DNA of 64,000 nucleotides, from NCBI GenBank assembly GCA_963846165.1, contig CAWJUU010000003.1, positions 62,001-126,000 of the forward strand, read 5' to 3'. Shown in pieces: positions 35,803 to 43,415 of the stretch. A program made the translations under genes and the position numbers. This stretch comes from WHSW01 sp963846165 (GTDB lineage Bacteria; Actinomycetota; Thermoleophilia; Solirubrobacterales; 70-9). The notes under the pieces are model-generated. The model had not been told where the DNA came from. It searched no databases and was given only the letters and a program-made list of their open reading frames with translations. Within the stretch, counting starts at the first letter, position 1, and each line of letters starts with the position of its first letter.

Positions 35803-36411
35803 TCAGGAAAAGGGGTTCTGGCGGAAGTCTATTGCGTCCGCGGCGAGCTCAAGCTCGTCGCCGATGCCCGCCTCGGAGGCGGCGCGCTCGGCCGCCGCCA
35901 AGAGCGCGGCGGCCGCCTGCAGCGACTGCGCTCCCAGTGCCGCCTTGGCGTCCTCGTGACCGGCCGAGGGCCCCGTCGCGATCGCAATCGCACACCCGAG
36001 CCAGAGTGCTCGCGCCTCGCTCGCGATCCGCTCCGCGGACCGGCCCGCGTCGTGGACCTGCGCCGCAAGGCTGATCAGATCGGAGAGCTCGCGCACGGCG
36101 TCGAGATCGCCGAGCGCGGCGAGCCGCTCGAGGCCGAACGCGTAGAGGTAGTCACCGGCGAGCAGCGCCAGGTCCGGATCGCAACCGGTGACCACCCGCC
36201 CGCGCTCGTAGTGGAGCAGGTAGCCCTCGCGCACCGCCTCGACGACGAGCGCGTACTCGCCCTGGTGGCGGGCCGTGCGCGGGCCGCCGGCCGCGAGATG
36301 CCCGAGCACAGGCACAGCGCCGTCCGGCGCAACAACGCAGGGGCTGATCACGGAGTCCTCGGCGCGCAGCGAGTCCGCGAGCTCGCGCAGGCTGTGCGAC
36401 GCGGCACTCAT
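35803..36411 (-). CDS. HepS-like non-catalytic polyprenyl synthase partner (hypothetical)
   Basis: A 202-aa all-helical protein lacking both DDxxD motifs. Its central part, EYALVVEAVREGYLLHYERG and then DLALLAGDYLYAFGLERLAALGDLDAVRELSDLI, resembles the LAGDYxx helix pair of trans-prenyltransferases and of the small subunit (HepS, component I) of heteromeric heptaprenyl synthases. It lies one base before qcrA, in the run that also encodes menG and a catalytic polyprenyl synthase. A role as chain-length subunit is inferred, not shown. Genomes often label it hypothetical. Confidence 0.55.
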   Translation of the reverse strand: MSAASHSLRELADSLRAEDSVISPCVVAPDGAVPVLGHLAAGGPRTARHQGEYALVVEAVREGYLLHYERGRVVTGCDPDLALLAGDYLYAFGLERLAALGDLDAVRELSDLISLAAQVHDAGRSAERIASEARALWLGCAIAIATGPSAGHEDAKAALGAQSLQAAAALLAAAERAASEAGIGDELELAADAIDFRQNPFS

Positions 36412-36413
36412 AT

Positions 36414-36570
36414 CAGCGGCCGGGCTTGGCTCACAGGTAGCGGCCTCAACAGCGGCCGGGCTCGGCTCCGTCCTCTCGGACTCCGCCTCACAGGCAGCGG
36501 CCTCAACAGCGGCCGGGCTCGGCTCCGCCTCACAGACAGGGCCTCAACAGCGGCCGGGCTCGGCTCCGCC
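36414..36570. repeat. Imperfect direct repeats (four copies, core about 20 bases)
   Basis: Copies of CAGCGGCCGGGCTCGGCT start at 36414, 36450, 36507 and 36548 (the first has a T for C change). They are separated by 36, 57 and 41 bases, with CCTCACAG and GCGGCCTCAA shared between units. They fill nearly the whole gap between hemL and the HepS-like gene. The irregular period suggests slippage or recombination rather than an operator array. They could affect readthrough from hemL into the bc genes. Confidence 0.7.
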
Positions 36571-37845
36571 TCACAGCGCCTCCGCGAATGCCTCGGCCGC
36601 CGCCTCGCAGGTGCGGTCGATCGCGGCTTCGTCGTGGGCGAGCGAGACGAACCAGGCCTCGAACTGCGAGGCGGGCGGGTAGACGCCGCGATCGAGCAGC
36701 GCGCCGCAGAAGCGGCCGTAGGCGTCGAGGTCGCAGGCCGAGGCGCCGGCGAAGTCGGTGATCGGCTCGGCGTTAAAGAACGGCGTTGCCAGGCCACAGA
36801 CCGAGGCAACCTGGATCGGACGGTCGCCCGCTGCGGCGGCGAGCCCGGCGGCGAGCCGGTCGGTGAGCTCGCCGAGGCGCTCATAGGCGGCGGGGCCAAG
36901 CTTGGCCAGCGTCGCCAGCCCGGCCTCGACGGCGAGCGGGTTTCCAGCCAGGGTCCCGGCCTGGTAGACGTCGCCGGCGGGTGCGATCCGCTCCATCAGG
37001 CCGCGCGGGCCGCCGTAGGCCGCAGCGGGCAGCCCGCCCCCGAGCACCTTGCCCATGATCGTCAGATCGGCTTCGACTCCGTAGAGCTCCTGGGCGCCGC
37101 CGCGGGAGACGCGAAAGCCGCTGATCACCTCGTCGAGGACGAGCAGAGCACCATTGGTGTCGGCCGCTTGGCGCAGGAACTCGAGCAGCTCGGGCTCGGG
37201 CGGGACGAGGCCCATGTTGGCCGGGATCGGCTCGGCGAGGATCGCGGCGAACTCGTGCTCGGAGAGCGCCTTGGCGAGCGCTTCGCGATCGTTCCAGGGC
37301 ACCACGATCGTCGCCGCTGCCTGCGAGGCGGGGACGCCCGGGCTGGCCGGAATGCCCTGGGTGGCGAGGCCGGAGCCCGCCTCCGCGAGCAGGCCGTCGA
37401 CGTGGCCGTGATAGGCGCCGGCGAACTTGAGCAGCTTCTCGCGACCGGTTGCCGCACGGGCGAGCCGGATCGAGCTCATCGTCGCCTCGGTGCCCGAGTT
37501 GACCATCCGCACCATCTCGACCGAGGCGAAGCGTTCGCAGACCTCCTCGGCCATCCGGACCTCGCCCTCCGTCGGAGCGCCATAGCTCGTCCCGCGGCCC
37601 GCGGCGTCGCGGAGGGCCGCGACGACGCCCGGTTCGGCGTGGCCCAGGATCAGCGGCCCCCACGAGCAGACCCAGTCGACGTAGCGGTTGCCGTCGGCGT
37701 CGACGAGCTCGCAGCCCTCGCCGCGCTCGACGAAGATCGGGTGCTCGCGCCCGATCGAGCGCATCGCCCGCACCGGGGAGTTGACGCCGCCCGGGAGCAG
37801 TTCGAGCGCCTCGCGGTAGAGGCGCTCAGACGCCTTGGTGCTCAC
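36571..37845 (-). CDS. hemL: Glutamate-1-semialdehyde 2,1-aminomutase
   Basis: A 424-aa PLP enzyme converting glutamate-1-semialdehyde to 5-aminolevulinate (C5 pathway). The signatures: LLPGGVNSPVRAM (residues about 16-28), VDWVCSWGPLILGH, VNSGTEATMSSIRLAR (phosphate cup), GAYHGHVDGLL, VLDEVISGFRV, and MGKVLGGGLPAAAYGG with the PLP Lys near residue 266. GTG 37845 fits the family start and overlaps the preceding gene by 20 bases, so translation is coupled. It continues a hemB/decarboxylase-like/hemL set. Confidence 0.96.
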   Translation of the reverse strand: MSTKASERLYREALELLPGGVNSPVRAMRSIGREHPIFVERGEGCELVDADGNRYVDWVCSWGPLILGHAEPGVVAALRDAAGRGTSYGAPTEGEVRMAEEVCERFASVEMVRMVNSGTEATMSSIRLARAATGREKLLKFAGAYHGHVDGLLAEAGSGLATQGIPASPGVPASQAAATIVVPWNDREALAKALSEHEFAAILAEPIPANMGLVPPEPELLEFLRQAADTNGALLVLDEVISGFRVSRGGAQELYGVEADLTIMGKVLGGGLPAAAYGGPRGLMERIAPAGDVYQAGTLAGNPLAVEAGLATLAKLGPAAYERLGELTDRLAAGLAAAAGDRPIQVASVCGLATPFFNAEPITDFAGASACDLDAYGRFCGALLDRGVYPPASQFEAWFVSLAHDEAAIDRTCEAAAEAFAEAL

Positions 37846-38908
37846 GCTCCCAGTCGGCGTAGTCGTCGGTGAAGTAGTGCAGCCGAACCTTCTTGAACTC
37901 GGTCGAGGAGTAGAGGGTGGCGCGGTCCGGGCCATGAAGATCGTGCTCATCGGCGATCGAGTCGAGGACCGCGTCGCACTCTGCCTTCGAGCGTCCGTGA
38001 GCCATCGTGAACACCGAGTAGGGCCAGTCGGCGTAGGTGGGCCGCTGGTAGCAGTGCGAGATCCCGCGCACCGATGCCATCCGAGCGCCGACCTCGGGAA
38101 TCTCGGCCTCGGACACACGCCAGACCCCCATCCCGTTTGCCGAGAACCCGGCGCGGCGGTGATAGAGGATCGCCGCAACCCGGCGCAGGAGCTTGCGGTC
38201 GACCATCGCGCGCAGGTGCTCGAGCAGCGCCGCGGTCGTCATCCCGACCTCGGCGGCGGCCGCGTCGTAGGGCCGATCGACGACCTCCATCGGGCCCTGA
38301 AGGGCGCGGATCACGGCGACGTCGGTGTCGTCGTAGGGCTGTGCCTCGAGCTCGCGCGGCGGGGCGGCGTCAACGGCCGCCGCGAGCGCCTCGGTGCCCT
38401 TCTCCATCTCGAGGTTCATGTTGATCTTGAACAGGCACAGGGTTGGGAGCTGGCGGATCGACTCGGCGCCGGTGAGCCGCTGGAGCACCTCGAGCGTGCC
38501 CTCGAGGCCGAGCTCGGAGTCGGGCGGGGTCGCGATCGTGAACCAGAGGTTGAACTCGTGCGTGCGCAGGTAGTTGTGCGAGACGCCGGGATGGGAGTTG
38601 ATGATCTTCGCCGCCCGCTGCGGGTTCTGGGCGTCGACCTTGGCGGCGACCAGCATCGACTCGTAGCCGAGCGCCCGCGTATCGAATATGGGTGTGATCT
38701 CGCGGATGATCCGCTCGTCGAGCAGGCGCTGGGTGCGATCCATGAGCTCACCGGGGTCGAGCTCGGCCTCGGCCGCGACCAGCGCGTACGGCTCCGCCTC
38801 GAGCGGGAAGCTCGACTGAAGCAGGTTCATCAGCCGCTTGTCGGTTTCGTCGAGCGGGATCGCCGCGCCGTCCTTGCGCGCACGCACCTTCGGCTGCGGG
38901 GCCTTCAC
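37826..38908 (-). CDS. Fused two-domain siroheme decarboxylase-like protein (AhbA-AhbB type, Lrp/AsnC fold)
   Basis: A 360-aa protein with two Lrp/AsnC-like modules in tandem. Module 1 (about 20-180) has LDETDKRLMNLLQSSFPLEA and HPGVSHNYLRTHEFNLWFTI. Module 2 (about 195-345) has DTDVAVIRALQGPMEV, ILYHRRAGFSANGMGVWRV and RGISHCYQRPTYADWPYSVFTM. The GVSHNYxRxHxFNLWFT and GISHCYxRP blocks are those of AhbA/AhbB and NirDLGH, which decarboxylate siroheme. They are usually two separate chains. Genome annotation often calls it an AsnC regulator. Its position between hemB and hemL, overlapping both, supports a heme-pathway enzyme. GTG 38908 overlaps the hemB stop by 4 bases. Confidence 0.78.
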   Translation of the reverse strand: MKAPQPKVRARKDGAAIPLDETDKRLMNLLQSSFPLEAEPYALVAAEAELDPGELMDRTQRLLDERIIREITPIFDTRALGYESMLVAAKVDAQNPQRAAKIINSHPGVSHNYLRTHEFNLWFTIATPPDSELGLEGTLEVLQRLTGAESIRQLPTLCLFKINMNLEMEKGTEALAAAVDAAPPRELEAQPYDDTDVAVIRALQGPMEVVDRPYDAAAAEVGMTTAALLEHLRAMVDRKLLRRVAAILYHRRAGFSANGMGVWRVSEAEIPEVGARMASVRGISHCYQRPTYADWPYSVFTMAHGRSKAECDAVLDSIADEHDLHGPDRATLYSSTEFKKVRLHYFTDDYADWEREHQGV

Positions 38909-39876
38909 GCCAGCCAACCCGCGGCCTCCTTGGCGTAGTAGGTGAAGATCACGTCGGCGCCGGCGCGGCGGATCGCGGTCAGCGTCTCGAGCGCGGCGGC
39001 GGGCTCGTCGAGCCATCCGTTCGCCCCCGCCGCCTTCAGCATCGAGTACTCGCCGGAGACCTGGTAGGCCGCGATCGGCGTTTCGGTCTCATCGCGGACC
39101 GCGCGGATCACGTCGAGGTAGGGCAGCGCGGGCTTGATCATCACCATGTCGGCGCCCTCCTCGACGTCGAGACGGACCTCGCGCAGGGCCTCGCGCGCGT
39201 TTGCCGGGTCCATCTGGTAGCCGCGGCGGTCGCCGAACTCGGGCGTCGACTCGGCGGCCTCGCGGAAGGGTCCGTAGAAGGCGGACGCGTACTTGGCCGA
39301 GTAGGCGATGATCGGCGTGTTCGGGTGGCCCTCCTCGTCGAGCTGGAACCGGATCGCCCCGATCCGCCCGTCCATCATGTCCGAGGGGGCGACGACGTCG
39401 GCGCCCGCCTCCGCATGCGAGATCGCAGTCCGCGCGAGCAGCTCGACCGTGATGTCGTTGTCGATCTCGCCGTCGCGGACGAAGCCGCAATGGCCGTGCG
39501 AGGTGTACTCGCAGAGGCAGACGTCGGTGATCACGGTGAGCTCGGGGTGCGCCTCCTTCAGCGCCCGCACGGCGAGTTGCACCACCCCCTCCTCGTCATA
39601 AGCGCCCGACCCGCTCTCATCCTTGGCGGCGGGGATCCCGAACAGGATCACCGCCTCGATCCCGACGGCCTGCAGCTCCGAGGCCTCGGCGACGAGCTCG
39701 TTGATCGAGAACCGCTCGATGCCCGGCATCGACTGCACCGGCTCGCGAACGCCCTCGCCGGAGACGACGAAGAGGGGCTGGACGAGGTGCCGCGGCGAGA
39801 GCTCCGTCTCGCGCACGAGGTCGCGGAGCGCCTTCGTCCGCCGCAGGCGCCGCATGCGCGTAGCGGGGAAGCTCAC
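38905..39876 (-). CDS. hemB: Porphobilinogen synthase (delta-aminolevulinate dehydratase)
   Basis: A 323-aa enzyme condensing two 5-aminolevulinates to porphobilinogen. The GTG start 39876 gives the typical VSFPATRMRRLRR. Then come LVQPLFVVSGEG, DVCLCEYTSHGHCGFV with the metal Cys region, VVAPSDMMDGRIGAIR, AYSAKYASAFYGPFREA with the Schiff-base Lys, and ADMVMIKPALPYLDVIR with the second Lys. CLCEYTSHGHCG has three Cys, so the zinc type is likely. It opens the minus-strand heme and respiratory run. Confidence 0.96.
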   Translation of the reverse strand: MSFPATRMRRLRRTKALRDLVRETELSPRHLVQPLFVVSGEGVREPVQSMPGIERFSINELVAEASELQAVGIEAVILFGIPAAKDESGSGAYDEEGVVQLAVRALKEAHPELTVITDVCLCEYTSHGHCGFVRDGEIDNDITVELLARTAISHAEAGADVVAPSDMMDGRIGAIRFQLDEEGHPNTPIIAYSAKYASAFYGPFREAAESTPEFGDRRGYQMDPANAREALREVRLDVEEGADMVMIKPALPYLDVIRAVRDETETPIAAYQVSGEYSMLKAAGANGWLDEPAAALETLTAIRRAGADVIFTYYAKEAAGWLA

Positions 39877-39913
39877 GCAGCGGATTCTAGGGACGTCGCC
39901 CCGATCGACGACC

Positions 39914-39942
39914 CGTGCGGGGCGCCTTCGCCACCCCGCACG
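39914..39942. terminator. Hairpin between SnoaL-like gene and hemB
   Basis: CGTGCGGGG (39914-39922) and CCCCGCACG (39934-39942) form a perfect 9-bp stem with an 11-base loop. It lies 11 bases past the SnoaL-like stop on the minus strand and 38 bases before the hemB start. It probably ends the SnoaL-like transcript and insulates the heme operon; there is no U-tract. Confidence 0.55.
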
Positions 39943-39953
39943 AGTTTCGAGGC

Positions 39954-40337
39954 TCAGGAGCCGAGCGCGCCCTTCGCCTTCGCACTGTCGGCGTAGAACT
40001 CGCCGCGGTCGACCTTGCCGTCGCTGAAATGCATCAGGTGGGCAAATCCAGCCTCGAAGCTGCCACCGTCGCCGGTCGCCCGCTGGGTTCCGCGGACGAC
40101 GACCCAGTCGCCGCCGTCGATGAACTCCTCGGGCTCGACGCTGAACTCCGACCAATAGCTGGGAATCTGACCGAAGTTGGCGAGCACCGCGTCGCGGCCG
40201 CTGGTCTCCCCACCGAGCGGCAACTCGTCTGAGGTCACCCAGACCACGTCCTCGGCGAAGCCCTCGCCGGTTGCCTCCAAGTCACCACGGCCAAATGCTT
40301 CGTATGCGGCCTTCGCCGCATCGACATTGTCGGACAT
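39954..40337 (-). CDS. SnoaL/NTF2-like (ketosteroid isomerase fold) protein
   Basis: A 127-aa protein of the cone-shaped NTF2-like fold: NVDAAKAAYEAFGRGDLEAT, DVVWVTSDELPLGGETSGRDAVLANF, WVVVRGTQRATGDGGSFEAGFAHLMHFSDGKV. Family members are isomerases, hydrolases or small binding proteins. No catalytic Asp can be assigned safely. A strong AGGAGGAG site sits 3 bases upstream of the ATG. It forms its own unit between the ABC exporter and the heme operon. Confidence 0.85.
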   Translation of the reverse strand: MSDNVDAAKAAYEAFGRGDLEATGEGFAEDVVWVTSDELPLGGETSGRDAVLANFGQIPSYWSEFSVEPEEFIDGGDWVVVRGTQRATGDGGSFEAGFAHLMHFSDGKVDRGEFYADSAKAKGALGS

Positions 40338-40383
40338 ATCTCCTCCTAATGGGGTGTTTCGTCTACCCCTTCACTCCGACCCT

Positions 40384-40399
40384 ACCCCCTTTTGGGGGT
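40384..40399. repeat. ACCCCC-TTTT-GGGGGT palindrome
   Basis: A perfect 6-bp stem with a TTTT loop sits in the 82-base gap between the SnoaL-like start and the ABC permease stop. On the minus strand it is 46 bases upstream of the SnoaL-like ATG. It could be a terminator for the permease or an operator for the SnoaL-like gene. Confidence 0.35.
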
Positions 40400-40419
40400 G
40401 ACGAAAAACAGATGTCGCG

Positions 40420-41778
40420 CTAGACGAACCGGCGCAGCGCGAGTCGCGCGAGCACCCCATAGGCGGCGGCGACCGCAGCGCAGTGCAGCAACGCGACGAG
40501 CAGGTCCGGGCCGGCCTCGTCGAGCGCGCCCTCGATCGCGTCGAGGGCAGGGTCGAACGGGAACAGCGCGCGGACGACCTCGATCAGGTCGTAGACGCCG
40601 CCACTCACGGTTCCCGACGGCACCAGTGAGAGGAAGGCGATCGGCAGCGAGACCATGAACGCGAGCAGCGAGCTGGCACGAACCTCCTTCGCCGAGCCGC
40701 CGATCGCGGCCCCGAAGGCGGCGAAGGCCGCGCCGCCGGCGACGATCGCGAGCAGGATCAGCGGCAAACGGCCCCAGTCGATCGAGACCAGCGCGGTGAG
40801 CGCGACCAGCATCAGCAGCGTGACCGCGATCGAGGCGACGATGCCGAGCACGACCTTCTCGACCAGCAGGCCGGTGGTCCCGACCAGGCCGCGGGTGATC
40901 CGCGTGAACGCGTTCTCCTCGCGCTCGAGCGCGAGCGAGCCGGCGACCAGGAGCACGGTTACGAACATCAGGGTCACGGTGGCGGCGACGGCGATCGCGA
41001 ACGTGTCGAGCTCCGAGCTGTCGCCCGCGACCACGACCTTGTCGACCGCGATCGGCTCGGCCACCGCGCCGAGCAGCGGGAGGGCGAAGTCCAGGTTCTC
41101 GCGCGCAAGGTCGCCGAAGCGAATCACCCGATCGACGGCCAGGCGGGCCGAGCTGCCCGGCGGAAGCTCGGCGCGAACCGCCGCGAGGATCGCCCCGCTC
41201 TTCTCGAGGCCAAGGACGTCGAACTCTCCGACCAGGGGAAGCTCGAACACACCGCCCTCGATCAGCAGGTCGAGGTAGGTGGCGGCCTGATCGGAGATCC
41301 GCTGGGAGAGGATCAGGTTGGCCTCGGTGATCAGCGCCCGGATCCGGTCGTCGACGAGGCTCGCCTTCACCGGGTCGTCCTCGTTGACCAGCACCTCGAC
41401 CGTCGGCTGCTGCGGGTTGAGGCTTGCCAGCGACTCGAGTTTGTCGAGCAGGTCCGGCGGCAGGATCAGCGCCGCGATCACGTCGCCGTCCTCGACCTTT
41501 TGCTCGGCCTCCTCGCGCGTCTCGACATCGACGCACTCGACCCGTGAGCAGAGCTCCTCGCGCGCGACCCCGCGGTCGACCCCCTGATCGTCGCCGCCGA
41601 TCTGGAAGCCCTGTTCGTCGGGCACCTGGTTGAGGAACGCGACCCGCGGCTTCGAGCTGTCACCTGAGAGCGCGAACCCGATCAGCACCCCGAGCACGAT
41701 CGGGTAGCCGATCAGCAGCCCCACCACCAGCGGCGAGCGGCGCAGGATCTGGAGGTCCTTGAGCAGCAGCCAGCGCAT
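40420..41778 (-). CDS. ABC-2 type exporter permease
   Basis: A 452-aa permease of the ABC-2 family. One transmembrane helix (residues about 15-35, SPLVVGLLIGYPIVLGVLIGF) leads to an extracytoplasmic domain of about 210 residues with a Cys pair. Five more helices follow (FAIAVAATVTLMFVTVLLVAGSLAL; VVLGIVASIAVTLLMLVAL; and so on). ENAFTRITRG after helix 2 is the typical cytoplasmic coupling loop. Its ATPase is the next gene upstream, 6 bases away. Substrates for such exporters include antibiotics, lipids or polysaccharide precursors; which one is unknown. Confidence 0.88.
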   Translation of the reverse strand: MRWLLLKDLQILRRSPLVVGLLIGYPIVLGVLIGFALSGDSSKPRVAFLNQVPDEQGFQIGGDDQGVDRGVAREELCSRVECVDVETREEAEQKVEDGDVIAALILPPDLLDKLESLASLNPQQPTVEVLVNEDDPVKASLVDDRIRALITEANLILSQRISDQAATYLDLLIEGGVFELPLVGEFDVLGLEKSGAILAAVRAELPPGSSARLAVDRVIRFGDLARENLDFALPLLGAVAEPIAVDKVVVAGDSSELDTFAIAVAATVTLMFVTVLLVAGSLALEREENAFTRITRGLVGTTGLLVEKVVLGIVASIAVTLLMLVALTALVSIDWGRLPLILLAIVAGGAAFAAFGAAIGGSAKEVRASSLLAFMVSLPIAFLSLVPSGTVSGGVYDLIEVVRALFPFDPALDAIEGALDEAGPDLLVALLHCAAVAAAYGVLARLALRRFV

Positions 41779-41784
41779 CGGCGC

Positions 41785-42528
41785 TCAGTGCCCCCGCTCG
41801 CGCAGGTAGCGGACGAAGGCGGCCTCGAAGTCGCGCCCGTCGGAGCCGGGGACCGCCTCGTGGAGCTCGTCGGCGGTGCCGTCGAACATCGTCTCGCCGT
41901 CGGCGAGCACCAGCAATCGATCGCCGTAACGCTCGGCCTCGCCCAGGTGGTGGGTCGAGTAGATCACCGTCGTCCCGCCGCCGGCGAGCCCGAGCACGAA
42001 CTCCCAGAGGCGCTCGCGCTGGCGCGGGTCGAGGCCGGTGGAGGGCTCGTCGAGCAGCAGCACGGCGGGCGCCGAGAGCAGGCCAATCGCGATGTTGACG
42101 CGCTGCTGGTTGCCTCCGGAGAGGGTCGCGACCTGGTCGTCGCGGCGCTCGCCGAGCCCGGTCTGCTCGAGCATCCGCTCGACCGCTGCGTCGACCTCGG
42201 CGACCTGTTCGAGGTGCGCGAAGAGGCGCAGGTTCTCGACCACCGTCAGACGGCGGTACAGCGCCGCCTGCTGCGGCACCCAGCCGACGTCGCCGGGCAC
42301 CTCTACCTCGCCCGTGTCGGCGCCGCGGATCCCGGCGAGGATCGAGAGCAGGGTCGTCTTGCCGGCGCCGTTCGGCCCGATCACCGCCAGCAGCTCGCCT
42401 GGCCGGGCCGCGAACGAGACCTCGCGAAGCGCGGCGCGTGCGCCGAAGCTCTTGCCGAGCGCGCGGACCTCAATCACGTTCGCTGCCTCTGATTCGCCGC
42501 CCGGCGACGGCGATTCGGTCCCGCTCAC
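41785..42528 (-). CDS. ABC transporter ATP-binding protein
   Basis: A 247-aa nucleotide-binding subunit. Walker A is GPNGAGKTTLLSILAG (residues about 54-69), the Q-loop VGWVPQQAALYRR, the signature LSGGNQQRVNIA, and Walker B VLLLDEPSTGLD, followed by a switch His in YSTHHLGEAERY. It pairs with the ABC-2 permease downstream to form an exporter. GTG 42528 is chosen. A TGAACGTTCA palindrome lies 14 bases upstream. Confidence 0.93.
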   Translation of the reverse strand: MSGTESPSPGGESEAANVIEVRALGKSFGARAALREVSFAARPGELLAVIGPNGAGKTTLLSILAGIRGADTGEVEVPGDVGWVPQQAALYRRLTVVENLRLFAHLEQVAEVDAAVERMLEQTGLGERRDDQVATLSGGNQQRVNIAIGLLSAPAVLLLDEPSTGLDPRQRERLWEFVLGLAGGGTTVIYSTHHLGEAERYGDRLLVLADGETMFDGTADELHEAVPGSDGRDFEAAFVRYLRERGH

Positions 42529-42542
42529 CGCGCGAACGCTAG

Positions 42543-42552
42543 TGAACGTTCA
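42543..42552. promoter_or_regulatory. Palindrome in divergent ABC exporter/ymdB-like spacer
   Basis: TGAACGTTCA is a perfect 10-base palindrome in the 60-base divergent gap. It could be the half-site pair of a TetR- or MarR-type operator controlling the exporter. No regulator gene is adjacent, and the short length makes chance occurrence possible. Confidence 0.3.
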
Positions 42553-42588
42553 TGCCCAACCCTCCGGCACCAATACGCTGACTGGGCG

Positions 42589-43368
42589 ATGAGGGTGTTG
42601 TTCGTCGGCGACGTCGTCGGAAAACCGGGGCGGGCCGGGCTTGCTCGGGCGATGCCCGGGCTGCGCGAGCGCCATTCGCCCGACCTCGTGATCGTCAACG
42701 GGGAGAACTCCGCCGGCGGGCTCGGGATCACGCAGAAGACGGCCGAGGACCTGTTCGCGATCGGCGCCGACGTGATCACGCTTGGCAATCACTCGTTCCG
42801 CCACCGCGACGTCTTCGCTTACCTCGATCAGTCCGACCGCGTCGTCCGCCCGGCCAACTTCATGGCCGGCAACCCCGGTCGCGGCCACACGATCGTCGAG
42901 GCGGCGGGGATGCGGTTCTGCGTCATCAACCTGATCGGCCAGGTGGAGCTGCGCGCGGCGCGCTCGCCGTTCACCGAGGCCGACGTGCTGCTCGACCGCC
43001 TCGAGGGCCAGGCCGATGCGTTTTTCGTCGACTTCCACGCCGAGGTCACCTCGGAGAAGGTCGCCATGGGCTGGCACCTCGACGGGCGCGGAGCCGCGGT
43101 CGTCGGCACACACACCCACGTGCCGACCGCCGACGCCCGCGTGCTTCCCAAGGGGACCGCCTACATCTCCGACGTCGGCATGACCGGGTCGCGGGCGAGC
43201 GTGCTCGGGGTCCGCTGGGAGCAGGCGCTGGAGGCCTTCCGCACCCAGATGTCGGTGCGCTTCGAGACCGCCGCGGAGGACATCTGGGTCAACGCCGTGG
43301 TCGTCGAGGTTCGCGACGACGGCCTCGCCGACTCGATCACCCAGGTCCTCGAACCGGCGCCGGACTGA
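42589..43368 (+). CDS. ymdB: YmdB-family metallophosphoesterase (2',3'-cyclic nucleotide phosphodiesterase)
   Basis: A 259-aa calcineurin-like protein of the TIGR00282/YmdB family. The metal motifs are all visible: VLFVGDVVGKPGR (Asp), VIVNGENSAGGLG, VITLGNHSFRHRDVF (GNH), FFVDFHAEVTSEK (His), and VVGTHTHVPTADARVLPKGTAYISDVGMTG (GTHTH). Bacillus YmdB affects biofilm formation and colony development through cyclic nucleotide turnover. Length is normal. It starts with ATG 42589 and is monocistronic, with a gene convergent on it. Confidence 0.94.
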   Translation: MRVLFVGDVVGKPGRAGLARAMPGLRERHSPDLVIVNGENSAGGLGITQKTAEDLFAIGADVITLGNHSFRHRDVFAYLDQSDRVVRPANFMAGNPGRGHTIVEAAGMRFCVINLIGQVELRAARSPFTEADVLLDRLEGQADAFFVDFHAEVTSEKVAMGWHLDGRGAAVVGTHTHVPTADARVLPKGTAYISDVGMTGSRASVLGVRWEQALEAFRTQMSVRFETAAEDIWVNAVVVEVRDDGLADSITQVLEPAPD

Positions 43369-43415
43369 GTGTCCCACCTGCGCCAAGGACTAGGCGAACG
43401 TCCCCCATTCCCCTC

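Noticed and set aside
36414..36570. CRISPR array
   Set aside because: Repeats are only about 20 bases, irregularly spaced, and the spacers are themselves related; no cas genes are nearby.
35752..37872. 706-codon plus-strand open frame over qcrA/hemL
   Set aside because: It lies antisense to three well-supported genes and has the repetitive Arg/Gly/Val composition of a shadow frame.
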